A DNA stretch of 64,000 nt. It comes from Flavobacterium hercynium (GTDB lineage Bacteria; Bacteroidota; Bacteroidia; Flavobacteriales; Flavobacteriaceae). The stretch lies in contig NZ_MUGW01000026.1 of NCBI RefSeq assembly GCF_002217285.1, positions 62,001 through 126,000 on the forward strand, in the 5' to 3' direction. The notes beneath the pieces are model-generated. The model searched no databases and had not been told where the DNA came from. It saw only the letters and a list, made by a program, of their open reading frames with translations. The translations under genes were made by a program, and so were the position numbers. This document shows positions 30,689-42,400 of the stretch, piece by piece. The first letter of the stretch is position 1, and every line of letters begins with the position of its first letter.

Positions 30689-33073
30689 ATGAATCGTTTA
30701 TTATTTATTGTATTTATTATCAGCAGCACCTTATCAGCACAAGTAAAAATTTCAGGAAAAGTAGTTACACTTGATAACAGCCCAATAGAATTTGCAGAAG
30801 TAACCCTTTTTTCAGAAGCAAACATTCCTTTAAAAAACAGCCTTACCAATGAAAAAGGAGATTTTAGCATAGAACATCAGGCAGGTACATATAAGTTAGA
30901 AATCCGTCAGTTTAAGGAAATCTTACACAGTAATTTAATAACGGTAAATTCAGATTATGATGCGGGAAGTATAACCGTAAATACGACTAATGTATTAGAA
31001 AACGTAGTCATTACTAAAGCGAAACCAGTTGTAGAACGAAAAATAGATAGACTTGTTTTTAATGTAGAAAATACCATTAGTGCAGCCGGAGGTGATGCCA
31101 TGGATGCTTTAAGAGTAACACCGGGACTTCAGGTACGAAACGATAATATTACAATGGTCGGCAGAAGTACCGTAAGGGTTTTGCTGGACGATAAAATGCT
31201 GGAGCTGGGACAAGAAGAACTAGCGAATTTATTAAAATCAATTCCGTCAGATAACATCAAAAGTATTGAAGTTATAACAACACCTCCAGCCAAATACGAT
31301 GCTGCGGGTAATAGCGGACTGATTAATATTAAATTAAAAAGAGCTAAAAAAGACCTTACCAGCCTTTCTTTAGGAACAAGTTACTTGCGCAGAACTTATG
31401 ATGGAGAAGGAGCAGTAACGAGTAATTTCATGTACAACAAAGACGCCTTAAGTCTAACCGCTTCATTGAATTACAGAGAAGGAGGAGAAACGTTTAAATA
31501 CAGAGATGTAATACACTTTCCGGACGAATTGTGGAACTCTAATCAGGTTTTTCAAAGAGATTACAAAAGAGGAAACGGTATCGTGAATATCGAATATGTA
31601 ATAACTCCAAAATGGACTTCTGGAGTGCAGTACATTACCAATTTCAACCACATTGATGGTTTAAGAGCAGGAAATACAGTAGTAAATGCTTATGATACCA
31701 ATGCTGTTGTAAAAAATGTATTATCAGATACACACATCGATCAAAAGCCAAACTTCCATTCAGTAAACTTGTTCAATGCCTTTAAGCTTGATACCATTGG
31801 GAAGAAGCTAACGGTAAATCTGGATTACTTTAAATATTCGAATAAAGACACAAGACCTTATGACGGAACAATAGCAGAATATAACCCGGATTCACTGCAA
31901 TACTTTAGAGGAATAAACTCTAACGATCAGCAAACGAGCAATTTTTCGGGTAAAGTTGATTTTGACTTACCAACGAAAGCCATTAATTGGAGCTTTGGAG
32001 GAAAGGTTACGATTCTAAGAACAGAAAACATTTTGTCCGCTTTTAACAGTGGATTGGTTACTGATCCAGTAACGAATATGCCGGAAATTACCAATAACTC
32101 ATCGTATGATGAAGACATACAGGCAGCCTATGTTTCGGGAAGTAAAAAGTTTGCCGATAATTTCGAAGTTCAGTTCGGACTTAGATTAGAAGCAACACAG
32201 ACAGAATCGTTCAATGCCAATTTAGCACAAGCGATCACTAACGATTATACCAAATTGTTCCCAACGCTGAATATGGTGTATACGCCAAAAGAAAACACAA
32301 CCTTAGGATTGAATTACAGCAGAAGAATTGTCAGACCTAATTTCGCGGAATTAAATCCTAACGTTACCTACATCAATCCTTTCTTGACCGTAGAAGGAAA
32401 TCCTTTCTTAAGACCTTTTACAGTGGATAATATTGAATTCAGTTTTGGATATAAAAAATTAGAAAGCAAAGCTTATTTCGTTAGAGAGAATAATGCCTAC
32501 AATCAGATTGGTTTTCCGGATTCAGATACGTACAATGTTCGTTTGACCAACAGAAACTTGTTCAACATCAACCGATATGGAATTTCTGAAATCTATATTT
32601 TCGACAAATTCAGTTGGTGGAATAGTTATTCTACGTTCGATTTAAACTATTTAACTTCTGAAAGTACTGATCCAGCCGCACAAGCAGTAGACGGTTATTA
32701 TGTCAACTTCTCTACGAATAATGATTTTGTTTTAAACAAAAGCAAAACCGTATTGTTCAATGTCTATTTCGAATGTATGCCGGTCGGAACGTATGGCGTA
32801 AACAAACTAGACTTATCAAGTTCAACTTCTGTTTCCCTTCAGTATTTATTACTCAATAAAGATTTGAGAATTACACTAAGAGGAAACAATATTTTTAAAA
32901 CAGACAATATGAGATTTAACTCCACCGTAAGTGGCGTTTACCGCGATTCCAATTATTATACCGATACAAGATTGATACAATTGTCTCTGAATTACAAATT
33001 TGGAAACAAAAAATTGAATGTAAGCAGAAGAGAAACTGGTAACACAGACGAAAGAGCAAGAACAGGTAATTAA
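30689..33073 (+). CDS. Outer-membrane beta-barrel receptor with carboxypeptidase-like and plug domains (TonB-dependent type)
   Basis: A 794-residue protein with a Sec signal peptide (about residues 1-18, cleavage near LSA-QV). A carboxypeptidase-regulatory-like beta-sandwich follows (KISGKVV...EFAEVTLF, about 20-90), then a TonB-receptor plug (about 105-225, with the typical SIEVITTPPAKYDAAGNSGLI stretch) and a long barrel. The end (LSLNYKFGNKKLNVSRRE) matches the Bacteroidota 'outer membrane beta-barrel' family rather than classic siderophore receptors. The gene lies 41 bp downstream of one assembly-line gene and upstream of another, in the same direction. This suggests co-transcription and a role in moving the product or its metal complex across the outer membrane, or in self-protection (inference). 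No extracytoplasmic sigma or anti-sigma gene is adjacent. Family placement is confident; substrate unknown. Confidence 0.88.
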   Translation: MNRLLFIVFIISSTLSAQVKISGKVVTLDNSPIEFAEVTLFSEANIPLKNSLTNEKGDFSIEHQAGTYKLEIRQFKEILHSNLITVNSDYDAGSITVNTTNVLENVVITKAKPVVERKIDRLVFNVENTISAAGGDAMDALRVTPGLQVRNDNITMVGRSTVRVLLDDKMLELGQEELANLLKSIPSDNIKSIEVITTPPAKYDAAGNSGLINIKLKRAKKDLTSLSLGTSYLRRTYDGEGAVTSNFMYNKDALSLTASLNYREGGETFKYRDVIHFPDELWNSNQVFQRDYKRGNGIVNIEYVITPKWTSGVQYITNFNHIDGLRAGNTVVNAYDTNAVVKNVLSDTHIDQKPNFHSVNLFNAFKLDTIGKKLTVNLDYFKYSNKDTRPYDGTIAEYNPDSLQYFRGINSNDQQTSNFSGKVDFDLPTKAINWSFGGKVTILRTENILSAFNSGLVTDPVTNMPEITNNSSYDEDIQAAYVSGSKKFADNFEVQFGLRLEATQTESFNANLAQAITNDYTKLFPTLNMVYTPKENTTLGLNYSRRIVRPNFAELNPNVTYINPFLTVEGNPFLRPFTVDNIEFSFGYKKLESKAYFVRENNAYNQIGFPDSDTYNVRLTNRNLFNINRYGISEIYIFDKFSWWNSYSTFDLNYLTSESTDPAAQAVDGYYVNFSTNNDFVLNKSKTVLFNVYFECMPVGTYGVNKLDLSSSTSVSLQYLLLNKDLRITLRGNNIFKTDNMRFNSTVSGVYRDSNYYTDTRLIQLSLNYKFGNKKLNVSRRETGNTDERARTGN

Positions 33074-33413
33074 AAGATCTTTAAGGATCGATCAGGTCAA
33101 AAGAGATCCGTAGGGACCCGATTATATTTCAAAATGTAGCCAGCATAAAGAATACCTAACAGGTTTTGAAAACCTGTTAGGATAACGTAAAAGTTCCGGA
33201 GGAACGGTTCATATTGTAGGACCGGGTTTTAACCCAGTTTAACAAATCCGGCAAGGCAAAAAAGATCCATAGGATCGGCCGATATTGTAGAGCCAGAATT
33301 TAAAAGAATAAAAAAACAATAGTTAATCCATAAAAAGATTAGCCAGCTAAAAAACTAAACCAAAAACAGACCAGGTAAGCATTGCGGACTGCCAGATTAA
33401 CCACTAACTAAAT
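33074..33413. repeat. 340-bp spacer packed with palindromic extragenic repeats
   Basis: No gene fits here. There are four related short palindromes: gatctttaaggatc (33076-33089), gatccgtagggacc (33105-33118), gttccggaggaac (33193-33205) and gatccataggatc (33264-33276). The last three are each followed after a few bases by a variant of (at)attgtag. Between them lie a 13-bp-arm near-perfect palindrome with a single central base (33155-33181, core aacaggttttgaaaacctgtt) and an imperfect hairpin accgggtt/aacccagt (33221-33238). These look like Flavobacterium-type REP elements inserted in tandem. They could form RNA hairpins that stabilise or attenuate the operon transcript between the barrel gene and the four-module NRPS. 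The last ~110 bp before the NRPS start show no clear promoter. Confidence 0.7.
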
Positions 33414-36400
33414 ATGCAAGTATTACTAAAAAAACTAAATTCACTACATATCAAGCTTGCTTTGTATGACGGAAAGCTAGATATAAAGGCTCCAAAAGGT
33501 GTAATGACCAAGGAACTGCTTGAAGAGATCAAACTAAAGAAAGAAAGTATAATTGATTTTATCGAGCGTTCTCAAAGTGCCAACAGTAATCATATCAGCA
33601 TACCTGTCATAGAACAGCAGGAAAACTATACCATATCGTCAGCACAAAAAAGACTTTGGCTCATCTGTCAGCATGAAGATCAGAGTGCTGCTTACAATAT
33701 TTCCAGAGTATTAGAATTTAAAGGTGATTTGAATACCGAAGTACTCCAAAAAGCATTTGCAGCTTTATTGGAACGACATGAATCCTTAAGAACCGTGTTT
33801 GTAGAAACACCATCAGCTGAAATCAGACAACGAATTGTGGCTGTGAATGATCTTAATTTTAAGATTGCCCAAATCGATTACAGCAATCAGCCAGAAGCAA
33901 TGCTGAAAGAGTCTATTGAAAAAGAAATACAGCGTCCGTTTGATTTGGCAGAAGATTGTTTAGTGCGCGTAAGTTTACTGGAAAAGGCAGAAGATCATTT
34001 TGTTTTTGTTTTAGTAATTCATCATATCGTAAGCGATGGCTGGTCTATGGAAATCATGGTCAACGAATTGTTTACGTTATACAATGTGTTTTTGAGTGGT
34101 TACGAAAACCCGTTACTACCTTTGCCGATACAATACAAAGATTACGCTTTATGGCAACAAAACCAGATTACACAAGAAGACAATCAGGCGCATAAAAAGT
34201 TTTGGTTAAAACAATTTGAAGGAGAAGTTTCCAGAGTAGATTTACCAGTAAGCCATTCGAAGTTATTGAACAACTCTGCTAAAGGCAATTCAATTAATAC
34301 AAAAATTGAGGCTGAGGTACTAAAGAAGTTCTCAGGTTTATGCCAATCGCAGGACGCTACACTCTTTATGGGATTAGTAAGCGTATGGAACATCTTGTTT
34401 TACAAATATACCAGCCAAACGGATATTATTATTGGAAGTCCGATTGCGGGAAGAGTACATGCCGATTTACAAAATCAGATTGGATTTTACGTAAATACCT
34501 TAGCACTACGCACCCAGTTTGAAGAAAAAAACAGTTTTAGCGAAATATTGTCTAAGGTCAGAACTGTTACGTTGGGAGCATTCGAACATCAGATTTACCC
34601 ATTTGACGAGTTAATAGAAAACATAAACTTAAAAAGAGAACCCAACAAAAATCCTTTGTTTGAAAGCCTTTTAACGTTACAAAATATAGATAATTTCGAA
34701 ACCAAATCACATCAGACAGGAGGTTTGCAAATTCAGGATTATGCTGTTGAAGAAAAAATACTAAGCAAGTTCGATCTGGAATTAACGTTTAATGAGTTCA
34801 ATAGCGAATTAAATTTTAATCTGACCTTCAATACTGAAATCTACACGTTTGAGTTTGCAGAGAACATCGCCACGCATTTTAGTAATATCCTGCAAAATGT
34901 AATTGAAGAATCGGATATTCCAGTTTCAGAATTGGACTATTTAGCTCCGAATGAAACAAAACAGCTTTTAAGCGATTTTAATGCAACAAACCTAAATTAC
35001 CCTCAAAACAAAACAATTGTTGATCTATTAAACGATCAGGCACTAAAAACGCCTAATGCAGTTGCAGTTGTTTATGAGGATACGGAACTTACGTATAAAG
35101 AGCTTAACGAAATCACAAATCAATTAGGGCATTATTTAAAAAAGAATTATGCTATTGCAGCAGACAATTTGGTTGGAATAAAATTAGATCGCAGCGAAAA
35201 AATGATTGTGGCCTTATTAGGAATTCTAAAATCCGGAGCAGCTTATGTGCCTATTGATCCTACATATCCGCAAGAAAGAATTGAGTATATAGAAAAAGAT
35301 GCCGCATGCAAAATTATAATTGATGCCGATAGCTTTGAACAATTTGAGCAGGTTCGCAACGAATATGCAGCATCAAATCCTGAGACTAACATTCAGCTAA
35401 ACGATCTGGCGTATATCATTTACACTTCAGGAACCACAGGAAATCCAAAAGGAGTAATGGTCGAGCACCGAAACGTGGTCAACTTAATAAAAACACAAAC
35501 AGAGGAATTTAAAATTGATGAAACCGAGCGCATTCTGCAGGTTTCCAATCTTTCCTTTGATGCTTCTGTCGAGCAAATATTTTTAGCCCTTTGTAACGGA
35601 GCTGCTTTGTATATTTTACCGAAAAGAGTCTTGGTGGATGATACGGCATTAGAGCATTTTATATTTGAAAATAAAATCACGCACTTTCATTCCGTTCCTT
35701 CCGTAGTAAGTAAATTAAAACCTTCGGATAAATTCAGTTTAAAGCGTGTTGTGTCCGGTGGTGATACGTGCTCAGAAAAACTGGCAGCATCTTGGGAAAC
35801 CATTTGTGATTTTTATAACGAATACGGTCCAACAGAAACAACCGTTACTTCGATAGAATTTTTATACGATTCAAAAGCACCTTTCAGCATTGGTCGTCCA
35901 ATTGGCAATACACAGGTTTACATACTTGCCAATACGTTACAGCCAACACCAGTAAATGTTTGGGGCAAAATATACATTTCCGGAGCAGGAGTTACCAGAG
36001 GATATCTGAATAAACCGGAGCTTACAGCAGAAAAATTCATTGAAAATCCGTTTGAATTGGGCACTAAAATGTATGATACAGGCGATTTAGGACGTTGGTT
36101 GCCTGATGGAACGATCGAATTTTTAGGCAGAAACGATCATCAGGTAAAAGTTAGAGGATATAGAATCGAACTGGGAGAAATTGAAACCAGCCTTTTACAA
36201 TTCTCTGCAGACATAAAAGAAGTTGTTGTTGAGGTAAAAGAATTACATCAAGAAAAAACATTAGTGGCGTATTATATCGCTGAGGTTGAATTGGATAAAA
36301 GCGAAATAAGAAACTATCTTCAAAGCAAGTTACCGGAATACATGGTACCTTCTTTTTATGTAGCCTTAGAAAGTTTGCCATTGACACCAAATGGAAAAGT

Positions 36401-39400
36401 CGATCGAAAAGCTTTGCCTGGAATTTCGGGAGAAGACAGTATTCGAAAAGAATATGTAGCGCCACGTAACCCAACAGAACAAAAAGTAGCCGAGATATGG
36501 CAGGAAGTTTTTGGTATTGAAAGAGTAGGGATCACCGATAATTTCTTTGAATTGGGTGGGCACAGTTTAATGGTTGCACAGATCATAAACAGAATCAACA
36601 AACAATTAAATCAGACCGTTTCGTTTAAAAATTTCTTTGCAAACCCTACAATAGAAACTTTGTGTAAGGTTTTAAGTCAGGTTGAGTATTTGGTTATCCC
36701 TCAGGCTGTTATTAGTGAAAGTTATCCGTTAACAGGTTCACAATACAGATTGTGGATTATGAGCCAGTTAGAAAATGGTTCGGTAGCCTATAACATGCCT
36801 TCTGTTGTAAAATTAAAAGGAGATTTGGATAAAGTTAAATTCAATGAAACCTTCACCCAATTAATTCAAAGACACGAAATATTAAGAACCAGTTTTAAAT
36901 CTGATGCAGCAGGAAACGTGCGTCAATTTATAACTCCAACAGAGGAAATTAACTTTAGCGTAAGCGAAAAAGATTTTACCCATGTAAGCAATCAGGAAGT
37001 AGCGGTTTTAGAGTATTTGAATGAACAAAATAGCTTCGCTTTTGATCTTGAAAAAGCGCCTTTGATTCGGGCTTCATTGCTAAAATTAAATGAAAAAGAG
37101 CATGTGTTTTTCCTTTCTATGCACCATATTATTGGTGATGGATGGTCTATGGAATTGATTGTTAATGAGATAGTAAAGATTTACAATGCAGGTATTGAAA
37201 ATCAAGCTGTTGACCTGCCTAGGTTAAATATACAGTACAAGGATTATGCAGTCTGGATAAATGAGAAAACAAAGGAAGAAGAATTCCAAAAATCAAAAGA
37301 ATTTTGGTTAAATCAGTTTACAGGACAATTGCCTGCGCTGGAACTGCCAACTTTCAAAAAAAGACCTTTAGCACAAACGTACAATGGAGCTGATATAGCA
37401 CATGCATTTTCGGCTTCGTTTTTAGAAAAAATAAAGACTTTTTCTAAAAACCACGATCTGACTTTGTTCATGACTTTGATGACAGGAATTAAAGTTTTGT
37501 TGAGCAAATATGCTGGTCAGGACGATATTATCATTGGTACACCAATCGCTGGAAGAGAGCATCCGGATTTGGAAAACCAAATCGGATTGTATCTGAATAC
37601 ATTGGCTATTAGAACAACATTTGAAGAAGGCGACAATTTCTCAATGCTTTTAAACAAGGAAAAAGAAACGCTTCTCAATGCGTATCAGCACCAGAATTAT
37701 CCTTTTGATGAGTTGGTTGGGAATTTAAATTTAAAGAGAGATTTAAGCCGTTCTGCCTTGTTTGATGTTATGGTAGTGCTTCAAAATCAGGCACAGCTGA
37801 ATAATGTGACAAATGACACCAATTTAGCCGGATTGCAGGTAGAAGGTTTTGATTTTGAAAACAATACAGCAAAGTTTGATTTGAATTTCACTTTCGTGGA
37901 AGCAGAACAATTGATGCTGAATATCACCTACAATACGGATATCTACGATGCTGAATTTGTAGAAAGTATATTTGAGCACCTTGAAAATGTTTACGATCAG
38001 ATAATCAGCAATCCAGCGCAATCCAAAGACTCCATAGATTATTTGACTATTGCGGAGAAAACAAGGATAATTGAAGGTCTTAACAACACTCACGCTGAAT
38101 ATCCAAAGGATAAAACCATAATCGATTTGTTCGAAGAACAAGTAGCGAAAACACCAAACAACATCGCCGTTCTTTTTGAAGAAACAACACTGACATATCA
38201 GCAACTAAATGAAAAAGCCAATCAGTTAGGGCATTATTTAAGAGCGAATCACGCTATAAAAACCGATGATTTAATCGGTATCAAATTAGAGCGAAGCGAG
38301 AATATGATTGTGACTTTGCTTGGAATCTTGAAATCAGGAGCCGCTTATGTGCCAATTGATTTAGCATATCCGCAGGAAAGAATTGAATACATCGAGAAAG
38401 ACAGTAATGCTAAAATTGTTATCGATCAGCAGGTCTTAGAACAATTTTACGCTGTTCAAAATCAATACGATACAACGAATTTAGAAAAGATTAATTCAGT
38501 GAATGATTTGGCTTATATCATTTATACTTCGGGAACAACAGGGAATCCAAAAGGGGTAATGATCGAACATAGCAACGCTGTTGCATTAATTCACTGGTCG
38601 CAGGCAGAATTTGACGCCACAAGGTTTGATACTGTTTATGCGGTAACATCGTATTGTTTTGATTTGTCGGTTTTTGAGATCTTTTATACGCTTTCTATAG
38701 GCAAGAAAATCAAGATTTTAAAGAACGGTCTGGAACTTAAAAATCATATCGGAAAAGATAAAAATACGTTGATTAATACCGTTCCATCTGTGGTAAGTCA
38801 ACTTTTAGATGATAATGTTTCTTTTGATGCTGTTGGTATTTTGAACATGGCTGGTGAACCAATCGCGCCCAATATCATTCAACGTTTACCGGTCGATCAG
38901 ATCGAAGTGTACAACTTGTACGGACCTTCAGAAGACACGACTTATAGCACATACTTTAAGATCACACAAAAAGAATATCCATCAATCCCAATTGGTAAAC
39001 CGATTACGAACAGTCAGGTGTATATTCTTGATAATCAATTGCAAGTCGTTTCACGTGGCGTATTTGGTAAAATTTATGTTGCAGGAGATGGTGTAGCCAG
39101 AGGATATTTAAACAAACCGGAATTAACAGCGGAGAAATTTGTTGCTAATCCGTTTCAATCCAACGGTATCATGTACGATACAGGCGATTTAGGTCGTTGG
39201 TTGCCAGATGGAACAATTGAGTTTTTAGGACGAAAAGACCATCAGGTAAAAATCAGAGGGTTTAGAATCGAATTAGGCGAGATAGAAGCAAGGCTTTTAC
39301 AATTTTCTGAGCAGATCAAGCAAGTAGTGGTAGAGCCTAAAGAAGTTAAAGGAGAAAAGCTGTTAGTCGCTTATTTTGCTTCTGATAATGAACTTAGTAA

Positions 39401-42400
39401 AAGCGAAATCAGAGCTTATCTGCAAAGCAAACTACCGGAATACATGGTACCAATCTTCTATGTTGCTTTAGAAAGTTTACCATTGACTCCAAATGGAAAA
39501 ATAGACCGAAAAGCTTTGCCTGGCATTTCAGGAGAAGATACGATTCGAAAAGAATATATAGCACCAAGAAACGAGACAGAACAGCAAATTGCGGCTATTT
39601 GGCAGGAAGTTTTAGGCGTAGATCAAGTGGGTATTACAGATAATTTCTTTGATTTGGGCGGACATAGTTTGCTTGTCGCACAGGTCATTAACCGATTCAG
39701 TAAACAATTGAATCAAACGATCTCATTCAAAGATTTCTTTGCAAATCCAACAATCGAATCGCTTTTTACAGCTTTAAATCAGGATGAGTATATGGCTATC
39801 CCGCAAGCAGTTGCGATGGAAAGTTATCCTTTGACACCTTCTCAATACCGATTCTGGATTTTGAATCAGTTGGAAGGCAGTTCTTTGGCATACAACATGC
39901 CAGCAGCTATAAAACTGAAGGGAGCTTTAAATACGCGCAAATTTGAAGAGATTTTAAGACTTTTGACACAGAGACACGAAATCTTAAGAACAAGCTTTAA
40001 AAACAACGAAAAAGGGCAAATTCGCCAATACATTACACCTTCAAATGAAATAAACTTTGAAGTAACTCAAAAAGATTTTACCAATCAGGAGCAGCAGAAA
40101 GAGGCTGTTTTACAGTATCTGGAACAACAAAACAGCATTACGTTTGATTTGGAACAAGCACCTTTGTTGCGTGCTTCTTTGATAAAACTTAATGAAAACG
40201 AACATGTTTTTTACCTGAACATCCACCACATCATTGGCGATGGCTGGTCGATGGAGCTTTTGGTTTCCGAAATTGTAAAAACCTATAACGCTGTAATTGA
40301 AGAAAATGATGCTGATTTACAACCTCTAAAAATTCATTACAAAGATTATGCAGTCTGGATGAATGAGGCGATTCAGCAGGAAAAATACCAAAAGTCAAAA
40401 GCATATTGGCTGAATCAATTTTCAGGAGAAATGCCTGTTTTAGAGCTTCCTAGCTTCAAGAAACGACCGTTGGTTCAAACTTATAATGGTGAAAATCAGT
40501 CCCGTGAATTCTCTGGCGTATTTTTAGAAAAACTAAAAGCATTCTCTAAAGCGCAGGACGTTACCTTGTTTATGACACTAATGGCGGGTATAAAAACATT
40601 ATTGCAACGCTACACAGGGCAAAACGATATTATCATTGGAACGCCTATAGCAGGAAGAGAGCATCCGGATCTGGAAAACCAAATCGGATTGTATCTTAAC
40701 ACGTTGGCTATTAGAACAAAATTTGAAGAAGGAGACGACTTTCTCACTGTTTTAAGCAAAGAAAAAGAAACACTTTTGAATGCGTATCAACATCAGATTT
40801 ATCCTTTTGATGAATTAGTAGGAAGTTTAAATTTGAAACGCGATTTAAGCCGTTCTGCTTTGTTTGATGTCATGCTCGTGCTTCAAAATCAGGCACAGTT
40901 AAACAATATTGACAACACTACAAGTTTGACAGGTTTACAAGTAGAACCGTTTGAATTTGAGGACAAAACATCCAAATTAGATATTAGTTTTACTTTTGTA
41001 GAAACAGAAGCTTTAATGCTTAATATCGACTTTAATCCGGATGTGTATGATGCTGTTTTTGTGGCTTCTATATTCAACCACTTGGAAAATGTATTTAATG
41101 AAGTGTTGGATGATCCTACATTGGCTATTGAAACATTAGACTACTTAACGATTGCTGAAGAATTGCAATTGTTATTGGAATTTAATAAAACCAAAGCCGA
41201 ATATCCAAAGGATAAATCGATGATCGATTTGTTCGAAGAACAAGTAGAGAAAACACCAAACAATATTGCCGTTCTTTTTGAAGAAAATACACTTACATAT
41301 AAGGAATTAAACAAAAAAGCCAATCAGTTAGGACATTATTTGCGATCGAATCATGCTATAAAAACTGATGATTTAATTGGAATTAAGCTGGAGCGAAGCG
41401 AGAATATGATTGCGACTTTGCTTGGAATCTTGAAATCAGGTGCAGCTTATGTGCCAATTGATTTAGCCTATCCACAGGAAAGAATCGAATACATCGAGAA
41501 AGACAGTAATGCCAAAATTGTTATCGATCAGCAGGTTTTGGAATCTTTTTTTAAAGTTCGTGAGCAATACGATACAACGAATTTAACGAAGATCAATTCA
41601 CCGAATGATTTGGCGTATATCATTTACACATCTGGAACGACAGGAAATCCAAAAGGGGTAATGATCGAACATAGCAACGCTGTTGCATTAATTCATTGGT
41701 CGCAAGCAGAGTTTGACACCACAAGGTTCGATACTGTTTATGCGGTAACATCATATTGCTTTGATTTGTCAGTTTTTGAGATCTTTTATACCCTTTCGAT
41801 AGGCAAGAAAATCAAGATTTTAAAGAACGGTCTGGAACTTAAAAATCACATTGAAGAAGATAAAAACACTTTAATCAACACCGTTCCGTCTGTGGTGAGT
41901 CAGCTTTTAGATGATAATGTGTCTTTTGATTCAGTAGGAATTCTGAATATGGCAGGAGAACCAATTGCGCCAAACATCATTCAAAGATTACCGGTTGATA
42001 AGATAGAAGTGTACAATTTGTATGGACCTTCAGAAGATACGACGTACAGCACCTACTTTAAAATCACGCAAAAAGAATATCCATCAATTCCAATTGGGAA
42101 ACCGATTACGAACAGTCAGGTATATATTTTAGATGCGCAGCTGCAAGTCGTTTCGCGTGGTGTATTCGGTAAAATCTATGTTGCAGGTGACGGAGTAGCC
42201 AGAGGATATTTGAACAAACCCGAATTAACAGCAGAGAAATTTGTTGCCAATCCATTTAAATCTGGTAAGATCATGTACGACACAGGCGATTTAGGTCGTT
42301 GGTTGCCAGATGGAACAATAGAATTTTTAGGACGAAAAGACCATCAGGTAAAAATCAGAGGGTTTAGAATCGAATTAGGCGAGATCGAAGCAAGGCTTTT

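Noticed and set aside
30689..33073. Calling the cluster a siderophore system because of the TonB-type receptor
   Set aside because: The receptor is of the Bacteroidota general barrel type, the Orn pocket is that for plain Orn, and no ornithine hydroxylase, formyltransferase or catecholate genes are visible.
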